From NCBI GenBank assembly GCA_034770075.1, contig CM068379.1, positions 12,960,922 to 13,024,921 of the forward strand: a stretch of 64,000 bases of DNA, read 5' to 3'. Below the pieces are notes generated by a model that was not told the origin of the DNA, did not search any database, and worked only from the letters and a program-made list of their open reading frames with translations. Source of the stretch: Aralia elata. Its lineage: Eukaryota; Streptophyta; Magnoliopsida; Apiales; Araliaceae. The stretch's first letter is position 1. Every line of letters starts with the position of its first letter. The position numbers and the translations under genes were made by a program. Below, one piece after another: positions 1 to 12,000 of this stretch.

Positions 1-233
1 CTTTTGCAACTTGAATATGGCAAAATCATTATCCAAAAATGAATTTATCCTACATTTCATCCAAATAAGTAATTATGCGCTTTGAAGGAGCACTGGAGGG
101 AATAGTCACAATAGAGCTTAATAGTAATTGGAAACAGTTAAATTTTAAATGACTGTCATTATGCATGTTTTGCTGTTAGCTTAATTTGGTTCAATATATA
201 AAATTGCACGGAAACAAGATTGAAGAAACTTAC

Positions 234-3200
234 AAGGGTCATGCACGAACTGCTTTTGTCCATTGTCGTTCCACGAGGAAATAGCTAAAATGGATCTGTC
301 ATGGTTTCGACCCAACAAAGTGCATAACCACATTTAGAGTTTGTCAACTGTTGGTATTAAACTTCCAAAGAATGAAATGTTGCTAAAATGTGCTTGAATA
401 ATTGAAATTCACAAACAAGGCTTACTTATCACTATCAAGGAGTGCAGCTCCAGCTTCAAAATAGTCAAAAAAATCAGGAGCGATTTCCATATCATCTGCA
501 TTTCATGCACAACATTTTTCAGCAAATTGTTAGAGTGAAAAGAGGAGAGATGAGAGTGAAATCATTCAAAAAGTTGTGCCTTCAAGTATGATAACCCGGC
601 TAAAGTTGTGCTCGTTAAACAGTTGATCCAATGCCCACTTGTAATGACCTAGAAAAGAAAGAATAGTGGTTTACTGGTGACAGTTTGCAAAGAAACTTTA
701 TTCTAGGAAAAAGAAGTAAAAGAAGAGAACTAGGAGTTCAGAGTGCAGGGGGGAGCAATCCTTACGTGCAATCTTGTAGTATGCAATAATCTCTCCTGGA
801 TGCTCAGTATGCACAGGTTCATAATCCAAGTGCTGCAATGAATATGCATATATTGATATTCTAAATATCTAAAATTGAAAAGCACATCAGTTGAGCTAAA
901 CAGAGAAAAAGAAATTTCTCAATCTCTACCAACCAAAAGCATATCGAAACTTCAAACCTTTGCCATGTTCTTTGAAATCAAGTACCTTTTAACAAACACG
1001 CATATACAAGGTCTAAATATCAGAAATCTTTGTTTTGCCCAAATGTATACTCAAGTGATATTTACTAAATTTGATGTACAATGATTATATATCAAGTTTT
1101 TCTTTCTTATCAATATATATGTCAAGTTTTGTTTCAGGTGTCTCCTTGAAGCATATGGCAAGGAAGAAATAGTTGGGCTCTGGAGACAAGAAATTGTCTA
1201 AATGAAATCTAGGGTTCTTTTCTGTACACTTTCATAGTTCTTGACTGAGGAATCTTTGTCAGGCTCTTTTCTTCCTTCAGTATTTTAGGAAAGATTTGGG
1301 TTGGGTACAGTTAAGATGATTTTACACATTTCAACTACCCAGATAATCACCCTGTTAAGGTATTTTTAATATTCTAATTTTTATCATTCAATCAAAGATA
1401 TTTGCAGGTGAAGATACAGGAATTCCATAGAACTAGCAGCTAATGAGAGAACTTGTTTATCTATGCTAAAGGAAGTGGCACCTCAGATACAACTAGTCCA
1501 TCTCCTCTTAAACAGGATTTGATGAGTAAATTATTGCAAGAACGAAGAGTAAAGCAGCACTTGAAAATCCAAGCAATGAATGGCTGAGTTGACACAAAAA
1601 GGCCAAACCACAATTCTCATTATCAGCAGGTTACATACCTGCATGTACGTTAGCTGATCATAACTCATAGCCTTCTTTCTAACATCAAGATTGGATCCAT
1701 CCTTTCGAGAAGAAAAGGAAGGCACAAAATTTAGTTGCCATCAACCTCGGTCTCAATGTATAAATATCGTCTAGACAGAGGAGACAACCTAACTTAGATG
1801 AGTACCTGGGATACAAAAAGCGGATACTTTGATGCAACAAATTTTTGGTATCTGGAAAAGTTGAAGTATCGTGAAGGCAGTGAGTCAGCCGAATTTATAA
1901 ACTTAACAAAAAGCATAATACTAGGAACTGCAAAAGACATACTTTAGGATAGATTTAATAGTCCTTTCTAAATAATCAGCACGATTACAAGCCATAACCA
2001 CAACTGCTGCCACTGGCACCTAATAAATAAAGTTGACCCATTGAATGATTAAAATGACAGCGCAGAAGCACGGAATATGGGATAATAACATATATACAAG
2101 TATCAAAATCTCTCTAAATCATCTCAACCTGCACTTCCCCAATCATCTTTCTAAGCCCTTTCCCTGCAACACAAAAAAAATAACTATCAAACTTCACATG
2201 CATGGGTCATTTATGCATTTATATAAAGTATAAACACTGTATGTTGGGAGTAGGAGATATGTGTGTGTTTGAAGAGAGCAAGTCTAAAGAGGTGTCAAGC
2301 ACAGAAGTCCTAGAAGTCCGACATACAAAAGACAGCAGCAATTCTAACAGATATTGGAGCTATCAAAGAAACGCAAATAAAGTTTCCGCCTCCTCCTAGG
2401 CGAACTCAGTCAAAAGATTATAAGTCAAAAGAATTCCTAAGAAAAGACTACAAATATGAATCTACAATAATGGCGAAGAATGGTATAGTGAAGGCTTTTT
2501 TAAGCTCTATAATGCTAGAAATGAATTTGTTATGACTTATAAGATTGTTTTTTTTTGGTAATTTTTCATGTATAATTAAGAATATTTACATAAAGTATAT
2601 GCTTACTTATCAACGAAAAAGGTATATACAAATATATAATAATTAATTAAGACCACCACTTTAGAACACTGAACGTAACAATATTGATTTAAAAGTGAGG
2701 AAAATCATCTGGTAGGATTTTTGCCATAGATTTTTGAGATTTGTCTAACAACCATCTATTTATTTTTATCTTCTAAAAGACAAATACATCTGATCCACAG
2801 GAGGAGCACTGATTGATGCATGCAAGTATCAAACAAAAAGAGCAGCACAGACATTTAGAAATCTGAAGGATATAGGATTCCTAGCCTTCTCATTTTGAAT
2901 TTACCTCCTGTAGCAACTTGATGATGTCAAGACTCCTCGTAGAAGACCCATTTACCTTTCCTTCAACTAGCAAGTAATTTTATACAAGACAACGAGTTCA
3001 GGGGAGGAGCTACACTATAGAGTGGACTGTGGAGGACCATTGTCCCTCCAACATTTTTTCAAGCCTTTACTTTTCATAGTAAATTTTCAAAATGATACCC
3101 CCAATTTTAAAAATCTGATACCTCTTAGTCATAATTTAGTCAAAACAAATACCGTAACTTTTAAAATCGCCAAAAATAATAAACCTACTTTTCCAAAAAA

Positions 3201-6200
3201 AAATGCATAATTTAAATTTATGTTAATGCCAGAATTGTTGAGGGTCCCCCATTTTAAAAAGTCTGGCTCTCTCAAACTTTTGGATCAAAGAAAATAACAT
3301 AGAGAACCAGTAATACTTGGGAAGGAGCTGTTTTATCAACCATAAATATTTAAGTTCACTGATCTTATATAGAATTACATGTTCCTATACCCACTAAACA
3401 GGAAGGGGATGTAGATTGTACAAAGTCAATCATAGAAAAGCACTAACAGTAGAAGTTATAATTGTAGTTAATAGGAATATCAAACAGCCGAACGACAATT
3501 TGAACTCAAGAGAATGCTGCAATATCACTTGGCCTCCGGGACCATTAAGATTTCATTTCATATGACTTCTTTGGAATTAAGAACTTAAAATGCACCCATG
3601 GATTACTAATCCATATCAATCCATCCAAACCTATGTTCAACCATCCATTCACAAGGAAACTAAATTACTAAAATGTAACCATCCACTCTAAAGTTTTTTG
3701 GACAACTGAAAATAGATTACAAATAAAAGTAAAAGGAAATAGAAAAGAAGTAAGAATGATCATGTACTATAGATTACATATAAAAGTAAAAGGAGATAGA
3801 GAAGAAGTAAGAATGATCATGTACTACAATCTTTTGCTATAAGTGGCAACTGTTCCAGTACACAAACAAGGTGGGTTGGCTCCTTTTCAACCAGAGTTCT
3901 TCTGGCTCACACACATTCATCAAAAAGGCGACAAGGATAATATCCCCTAATATATGATTGACCTTTTAGAAGTTTTAAAGGTCCAAGAAAACATTTCAAT
4001 CTTAACCTAAAATTCCCTTTCTCTCCTACAAATTTTACTAAATAGCCCAAAACATTCTTGGCAGCAGTTACTTGTGTGGAGCTTTAATCTGAAAAGATAA
4101 CAACATTTGGAAGATGTACAAGTAAATGCAGCTGAAGCACATGAAAGCTTTTTACAACTATAGAAAGTACAGTTACTGAAGGTATTCCACTATATGACAT
4201 CCTTACCAAATACACATTCATAGATAGACTGACTTGTTAAAAAAAAATCTCAAAAAAAAAAAACATATGGTTCAAGGATAAACCTAGGGAAAAGTTGCAT
4301 TTCAGCTGGGACTTACTTTCAAGATCCTGAACAAGAGCCCTCAATTGTCTGCACTTCTCGTCCTGACGTTTCTTTTCTTCTGAAATAACAAGACCTTAGT
4401 TGTGAATGGCAGATAACTACTTATTTTCACTAAGAAATGAAAGCAACATTTAATAATAAAATAAAAATAACTGAATGCTAATGTGTTTTGGGTCAGCAAC
4501 AGATGTCAATATTAGGAGAAAAAGACAAGGGGAAGCAAATTTGTAAAAAAAGAAATGAAATTTTTCTCCAAAATTCAGCGAAAAGAGCTTAAAAGATGCC
4601 TTTTTAGTTTTCTCTAATTTTTTAATAAAAAAATAATTCTATTAGAGGCTCAAGAAGGTGGCGAACCCGAGCACACGTGCAGTAACAAAGCATAAGAGAA
4701 AAAGAAGGCACACTACGCCCCAGACAAAACCACATCTTTGTAAAAAACTCCAAAAGATACCAACACTAAGTTCCTATGCAGACTCTCCCAAAAAATTTAC
4801 AAAATGCACAATAGAAACCAGGAACACCTAATTACGCCAAAGCAAAGGAGGTTTAGGAAAAGAAAATGGATATGGGACAACGGCCTCACTCTCCCTTCAC
4901 AACGGCACCTATTTTGTTCCTTCCACATTGTCCACTAAACATTGTGAGGCACTAAATCTCACTGCCTAACCCTGCGCCTATGAAGCAAATACTTCTCGGT
5001 TATCGACGTATCCATATTATATGCGTGTCAAGCACCGACACTCTGCGGATACTTATGAATACGTATCACCTACTCTAGCTAGCACTTTTTAGAACACTAC
5101 TCAAAACAGATTTGATTGAGAAATACACGAACCTTGTAGGGTCACAATTTGTCCTTGTTGCACGCTTATTTGATCAATTAGTAACCGCATCTGACTTGTA
5201 CAATGATTTTCTGCTTCCACCTGTTTAAGCCAATGTGCGACTATATGATAAGTACTGCATAAAAAGGTATATCTACTAACGGTAAAAGTTTGAAGACAAA
5301 TAAAACCCATAAACTTACAAGCTCTTATGCAAAATAATTAAGTTTATGTTTTGCAGATAATTATAAACCCCACCTTCCTCCTTAACTTTAATCTACTAAA
5401 AAATCCATTAAAAGACAGCACATCAACTTAATCAACTCAACAATGCCTTTTATCCCACCCTAGTTGGGGTAAACTGCAAATGAAACGCATGAAAAGGTTG
5501 GAAAGACCATAAAGCAATAAATAAATAAAGAGAAAAGAAGAAAAATAATAACAATAATAAACAAAATGATAAAACTGAAAGACATAAGAAAACAAACAAA
5601 ACAACAAAAGTACAGTAAGAGGAAAAAACGGAAATGAAAACAAAAGGAAAAAAGGTGGGGGTAAAAGGAAAAACAAAAGGCAATAAACTTCTCTTATTAT
5701 CCATCTCAAGAAAAAGTGACATATTTTGGACCACAATAAATCCATTGGTTACTTAACCCATTCCAAAATCATAATATATTTACATAGTTTGTCATCAATA
5801 ATTGTAGCAAGATGGCAGATCAAAAATTTACTATACATAAATATTGACATGAACGACACAAATGAAAAAGGCAAGACTTACCGCAGCAGCAATTCGATCC
5901 GCATATTCAGATTGTGTGGCAAAAAGCCGCATCTGTGGGAGAATAAGTAACAGGAAGATTAAAGATAATCTCATCCACATTAATTACATGTAACTCATAC
6001 AATATATGCATGATTGTCGATAATAATATAAAACTATGAGTTCATGCATTGTCATTGCCAATTTTGTATGATTTAAGGTCCTTAATGGCAATACACAGAC
6101 ATAGCCTGCTTTCATGCTATGACTTTTTCAAAAACCAGTTCTATTGAGAAAAACAATGTTAATTATGAAACCAAGAATCCATGGGCAGACCCAAATGGGG

Positions 6201-7436
6201 GGGGGGGGGGGGGGGCCGTGAACCCCCCTTTAATTTCAAATACTTTAGTTGGTATAGGGTAATAAAGGTAGTTTTTTACAAAAATAAATAAATACGACCA
6301 CTACTAACTGAAATTGTAACATAAGACTGACATTGACAACTTAATCTAAGTTATCACTCAATTTTTTCTCCTATATTTTAATCTCAAGTCCTTCTCTAGT
6401 CTTTAAACAAATAACACCTCTTCATTTCTAATTCTCTCGAATCTCATAGAAAGGCCAAATCCTTAAACTTAAATAAACTCTAACTTTTTCTTTTTAAATT
6501 TATATGTTGTGTTTAATTTACTTTATTTTATTGAATGTGAATCCATTACTTCAAGAGCCACTTTGTTACTCTTTCAGTTTACTTTTTATAATTATATGCT
6601 GTGTTAATTTATTTTTCTTTGTTCAATTTTTTAACAATTATATGTTGTGTTATTTTGATTTTAATTGTTTAAATCAATTGGTTAGTAGAGATACTTGAGG
6701 ACTTCTGTTATTTTTTTTTATCACATGGTTGATTGGGGACAAGTGTTTAATTGTTTATATTCATTTATTTGGCTGAGAGCTTTTCCTGAGGATTTGTATT
6801 TGATAGATTGTTTCGCTCCTTCGAGATTTTGTTTGATCTTATTATTTTTATTTTAAAATAATCTTTCTTAATAATTTTAATGTATATTTTAATAGTTTAA
6901 ACCTTGCTCCTCTTATCAAAAATTCCTGCATCAGCCACCGCAAGAAGTTTGGAGAGAGTTTTTGGATTATATGACACAAATGCACAAAATTGCAACATTT
7001 TTAGTTTTCATGCAATGGAATACCAGTGTCTAGCAATATTTTGTATCATCTAGATTGGAGTTGAAATGAAACTAAGCATTACAGAGAATGTAGGACGTTC
7101 ATCACATCTCTCATTATAGAAAGAAAAGAAGAAGAAAAAAATTAGAAGCATGAAGCATATTTAACAATTGAATCTTTTAATGATAATATAATTATAATAA
7201 ATAAATAAATAGCATGTCCCAAACGCAAACCTTAATTAAAAGACTCCTTTTAGGGAGTAACCCAGAGAATATTGCATAGGAATAACGCACGAGGTGATTA
7301 GGGCTTGAAGCAATGAAAGAACTAGTAAAATAATGGAGTTTACCTGGATGTAGAAGAATGCTAGTGCCGCGACGACGAGTAGGTACCGATAATCGCAGCA
7401 GCATGATGACGATGATGATGGTGTCCATTTCCCCAT
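234..7436 (-). CDS. CGL1: N-acetylglucosaminyltransferase I (GnTI), exons 1-12, copy 1
   Basis: GnTI (CAZy family GT13) adds GlcNAc to Man5GlcNAc2 on N-glycans in the Golgi, the step that opens the complex-glycan pathway. I found the exons by reading for the plant protein. They are 7344-7436, 5882-5932, 5133-5220, 4317-4379, about 2905-2935, 1943-2019, 1806-1851, 1639-1701, 766-832, 580-648, 426-495 and 234-295. Reading phases agree across all junctions except the fifth, uncertain exon. Exon 1 gives a short cytoplasmic tail and a signal anchor (DYRYLLVVAALAFFYIQ), as in a type II Golgi protein. Exons 2-4 form the stem. Exon 6 starts the catalytic domain (VPVAAVVVMACNRADYLE). Exons 10-11 encode IILE/DDMEIAPDFF, with the metal-binding EDD motif. 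The ATG at 7436 is chosen because tail and anchor follow directly. The rest of the gene lies left of the window. Confidence 0.93.
6181..6962. mobile_element. Decayed transposable element in GnTI intron 1, copy 1
   Basis: The element lies between exons 1 and 2. One edge has a run of about 18 G followed by CCGTGAACCCCCC. On the minus strand the other edge reads GGTGGCTGATGCAGGAATTT. Such paired edges, with an AT-rich middle, resemble a common class of decayed plant repeats. I see no coding capacity and could not fix terminal repeats or a target duplication, so the class is open. Confidence 0.4.
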
Positions 7437-7711
7437 TACTCTCTTTTCCTTTTTATTCAGTTTTGGGATAGGGGAAGAAATCAAGATCAAGATCAAGACG
7501 AATATGAACCCGCTAATTGCTAAATTAAACAAAACTTGTTTTGGATGAATTCGCAGAAAAGTGGTTGCTTATTCATGTTTGTAATTTGGGACTGCATACA
7601 GTGGCTGTGAAAGAGTCCGGTCTGCTCCGGTTGACATTACTCATCAAGTCAACGAGCTCTTGGCAATTATGAACGGGTCGGGTCATAACAATCTCTCTTG
7701 CGATTTGAGAA
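7437..7711 (-). promoter_or_regulatory. GnTI 5' UTR and proximal promoter region, copy 1
   Basis: This is all the DNA between the GnTI start codon and the fold-back element. It includes the pyrimidine-rich stretch expected just before a plant start codon. No TATA box could be assigned with confidence. The short distance implies that the element supplies or borders the upstream promoter. The copy-2 equivalent is 33752-34027. Confidence 0.4.
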
Positions 7712-8154
7712 GGGGTATATATACAGGGTCTTTTACAATAATATACAGTAATTAAAAAATATTTACAAAAACAAAACATCCATAAAATAATTATAAAAAT
7801 AACGCTATTTGTACCAAAATATTTCTTTTTCTCTCTCCTCCTCTCCATTCTTCTCCTCCTACCTGTTTCTCTCCAATCCCACCTCCAACGCCCCTTACCC
7901 AACCACCCGCCACCCTCATACACCAATGTCGATATCTCTAGCTTTTTCTCCGACTTAAGGGAAAAACATCTCCTCTCCAACTTCTTGCTTTCCGAAAGAT
8001 AGCTTCCCTCTCCAACCCGATAGCTTCCCTCTCCAACTCGTGACTGGAACCAAAAGGTTAATGTCTTCTCCAGCTTCTTCTCCGACTTGAGAGAAAAATA
8101 TCTCCTCTCCAACTCTTCCAAAGCTCTCTACGTCGGAGCCCGGGTCGGCCAGGA

Positions 8155-8581
8155 GGTTGGTTACCTTTGTTTTAAGTTTTGGTTACCATTGTATTAAGTT
8201 TTGGTTACCATTGTATTAAGGGTTGGTTACCTTTTGTATTAAAATTTGGTTACCTCTGTACTAATGTTTCGTTACCTTTCTATTAAGGTTTGGTTACCTT
8301 TATGTTAAGGGTTGGTTACCTTTGTATTAATGTTTAGTTACTTTTGTATTAAGGTTTGGTTACCTCTGTAACCAACCTTTAATACAAAGGTAACCAAATC
8401 TTAATACCAAGGTAACCAAACCTTAATACAAAAGTAACCAAACCTTAATACAAAGGTAACCAACCCTTAATATAAAGGTAACCAAATCTTAATACAAAGG
8501 TAATCAAACAGTAATACAGAGGTAACCAACTGTTAATATAAAAGGTAATCAACCTTTAATACAATGGTAACCAAAACTTAA
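8155..8581. repeat. Large inverted array of 22-23-bp repeats, copy 1
   Basis: About ten degenerate units built on GGTTACCTTTGTATTAAGG run to a centre near 8371. About ten more follow in the opposite orientation. The whole would fold into a hairpin with arms of about 210 bp. Confidence 0.92.
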
Positions 8582-8833
8582 GAAGAAGAAAGAGGAGAGA
8601 GAATTTACCAGGAGGAGCTTGACTACTGCAGCTAACTCTCCTCTTTGGTTGATGATGAGACCTCCCTTTCTTCCCACCACCACTCCCGCCACCGCCGCTG
8701 CTGTCCTCAGTTTCTCCCTCAAATTCTCCACCTCCACTTCTTTCACCTTCATCTCTCTCTTCAGCTCCTCTACCGCTGCCTCGTAAGGCGCCACCACGAT
8801 GGAGAAGAAGAAGAAATGGAGAACGCCAAACAT
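8549..8833 (-). pseudogene. Coiled-coil-coding fragment inside the fold-back element, copy 1
   Basis: A minus-strand frame reads PYEAAVEELKREMKVKEVE and then VENLREKL, a regular heptad pattern like coiled coils of plant cytoskeleton- or membrane-associated proteins. It then loses any recognisable pattern and runs into the repeat array. GC content and codon use are unlike the AT-rich surroundings, which suggests a captured host exon. The parent gene is not identified and expression is not implied. Confidence 0.4.
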
Positions 8834-9007
8834 TCATTGAAGAAGAAGAATAAAATGGAAAGAGGAGAGAGAATACTTTTATAAATAAAAATGAAAAAGT
8901 GTAATACTTTTGTAATTATTTTATGGATGTATGATTTTTGTAATTATTTTCAAAAATGTACTAATATATGTAATTACTACTATATATATTTGTTCGTGTA
9001 TATGCCC

Positions 9008-12000
9008 AAAAGGCCCGCCCATGCCCAACTGGTCCAGGTCCAGGGGGGCCGTTAGACCTTGATCCACTTGAAGTTAACGTGTTAGGAAAGACAAAAGTAC
9101 ATCTTCTAAACAATGGTCCGCAGGACCGTTCATCGAGCAGTGCAAACACTAGTGATAGGACATCTTTCATCAACTCACATGACCTTGTTCTTGATGTGAC
9201 AGATTGACCCGTTAAAAGGCAGGTTTTGGACTATAAAAGGGAATCTCAATTGATAAAGCTGTCAATTGGGTAGGTCGGTCTAGTCTCAAGCCTGATTGTT
9301 CGGGACATTTAAAGATCGTTCAAATTTAATTTGAAAGTTAGTCAAGTTAAGCTTGGATAAAAATTTAAATCCAAAATATAATTTAGACCGAGTTTGGTCA
9401 ATAAATCGTTGGGCCTATTATAGACTAGACCAAATTATAGTGTTAAAAACATATAAAATATATAGACTACTTATATTAATTATTACATATTGACACTCTC
9501 AATTATAATTATACATAGTATCTAAAAATTCAGTACCATATTTAAAATACATACTCCCAAGTTAGGCGCGTTCCAACCACCCGCCACTCCTCCAATGTAG
9601 TATACTAACAATTTTTCCAATGTCCACCCAAAAGTTTACTATGACTTGGCATAGCTACCCTAAATTCATAGTTCTCCAAATAAATATACCAAATAAATAT
9701 ACGTTAATACTGTATACGATTAAGGATCCACGAACTTTATTGAGTATGTATCAGTAAGATAAGAAAAATTCAATACTCTAAATAAGCAAACAGTGAGTGA
9801 CTCATATTTGACTCGTATACATGTCCGAGTATCAAAATGGATTTATATTCGACTCCGAGTCTCGCTTAAATTTTTTAAATCGATCTCGAACTGAGTTTCG
9901 AATTCATTTTCAACCCTACTAAGATGTGCTTACAATAGTCCATTTTTTCAATAATTTCACTTCTCTTTTTCACTCCGTCCAATTAATTCATGTATGCTCC
10001 ATCACCTGTCAGTGTAAAACCCAAATTAGGTTAGGTGGGGCCGTGGGAGTTAAAAGATCAAAGCTGAGAATTAAGACAATTAGAGAACCAGCAGGATGAT
10101 AATGAAGTGCATGCATTCTCAATCAACTCCTAAGATTATGGTTGCCCAATCAAGCTCCATCCACAGATCTTACATTATAAATTATATTTTTCTTAGATTA
10201 TATAAAAATATAACTACATGATTCTAATAATTAAATCATTGATATATTTAAGCTTGTTTGATATCTTTAAATATTCAGAAAATTATATAGGGATTTGTTT
10301 CTTAATTATAGAGGGTAGATGGACTTGGTAGTTTGTTACTTATAGAGGTGCTACTCCACTTAACTATAGTGCTCGTCACAATTCAGTTCACCCTCCTCAT
10401 AATTCAAAAGATACTGACATACAAATATTTATTAATTCATTGGGAGATTAGTTAGGACAGTTAATAAGAAATTTATGTTTGTTTTATTTATTTATTTTTT
10501 AAAAGTCTATAAATAGGCTCCTAGAGTAAATATAAAAATATTATTCAAAATTTTATAATTAAGATGTTGATGTTATCAGAACCCAAATATATTTTTAGCG
10601 ACATTTTTTTTAAAAATTGTTTATAGTAATACTAAACTGTTTAAAACTTATTGTTCTAATAATATCATTTTTGATCTGACAATATCAACCGTCTAAATAT
10701 AATTAGAAAAATGATACACATTATACATCAATTTTAATTGTTTTATATCGTTATTGATTATGAACTTGTACGTGCTTGCATTTTCTTCAAATCAGTATGT
10801 TTTATATTAAATATCAAATATTTGGCTGCTGCGTTGTATGATATGCAATTGACACAAAACATAATAAACATGTTAATTAGAATTAATAAATTGAGGGGTC
10901 AGTACACAACACCCACCACTCGACATAATGAACACTGCATGACTCAACAGTGTTTGTTTGCGAATCCATTCGGAGGGTTTAAATTTTTTGAATTTAAATA
11001 TAATTAGATTTAGAATATTTATCTATACAAAATAAAAATATTTTATTAACAAACATTTTAGCTTCAAACAATTTTTGAGAGAAGTTAAAACTTAGTATCT
11101 CCAACGTTGCGTTTTATATTTAGTAAATAAATAAATAAAATTGTGTTTTTATTTAAACTTGTAATTAATCACATGATCTAAATTTAAGAAATAAAAAAAA
11201 TTGTCAAACTTTATTTGACATTTATGAACACCGTTTTATTTCAAGTAATATTAAGGGTATAAATTTTGATATCCCTAATATTACTAGTAACGCTCGCACT
11301 ATTTTAACGGGAATGGAAAGGAAAAATATAAAAGGAAAAATGATGAAAAAAGATTATAATTTTCTCGTCATGTTTGTAAGTTTTAAAAAAGAATGAAATA
11401 GGTAAAATTTTAATTATAATTTTTCTTATTTGTAAATTTAGAAGAAAGGAAGAGAAGGAAAAATATTTTTATTTTTAAACTACACTTACTATATTACACT
11501 TACATATTAATGTAATAAATAACATGATTTATTTTAAAAGATTACTTTAGATGATATAAAATATCTAACTTTCTCGTCCCTCCAAATCCTCCCGCTTTTG
11601 GAGAAGAGGAAAAAAAAAAAAACTTACAAACACAGTACCTCCCTTCTTCTCTGTAATTAATTATTGAAAAGAATCATGTCCAACTTATACGAGTCCAAAA
11701 CTAGAAAATCTAATGAGATTCACTTCAGGACTAGGGGAATACAAACATCACAAAGCTTAAAACAGGAAAGCTAAAAGTAGAATTCAAGAGCTATAAAACT
11801 AATTAAATGGTTTAAAAATTCTCAGATGCCTGGAGCCATTGAACTGCATCCCCCATTGAACTGCATCATAAATAACCCATAATAAATTTCTATAACAAAA
11901 TAAACAGCCGATGAAATAAAACCCAGGTGTAACCTAGAGAAAGTTCAACATCTTACAAAGAAAGTAGAAGATACAAAAGGGTTATTAGCAGCCGGAACAC

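Larger units (their letters stand above)
7712..9007. mobile_element. Fold-back / terminal-inverted-repeat element upstream of GnTI, copy 1
   Basis: The ends form an inverted repeat of roughly 130-150 bp. The left end begins GGGGTATATATAC and runs through CATCCATAAAATAATTA to a CT-rich stretch (CTCTCTCCTCCTCTCC). The right end reads the same on the other strand. Inside are a tandem-repeat arm (7840-8110), a large hairpin (8155-8581) and a coiled-coil-coding fragment (8549-8833). There is no transposase. Long terminal repeats with an internal gene-like piece suggest a non-autonomous Mutator-like or fold-back element. No clear target duplication is visible. The inner edge is about 280 bp from the GnTI start codon, so it borders the promoter. 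Confidence 0.7.

Noticed and set aside
5437..5745. Minus-strand frames of 94-102 codons rich in Phe and Leu (also 31445-31774)
   Set aside because: They are translations of an A- and purine-rich tract in GnTI intron 2; the hydrophobic look comes from base composition.
7573..8121. A 182-codon minus-strand frame with repeated LERRCFSLKSEKKLE
   Set aside because: It lies wholly in the tandem-repeat arm and terminal repeat of the fold-back element and changes length between the copies, so it is not a gene.
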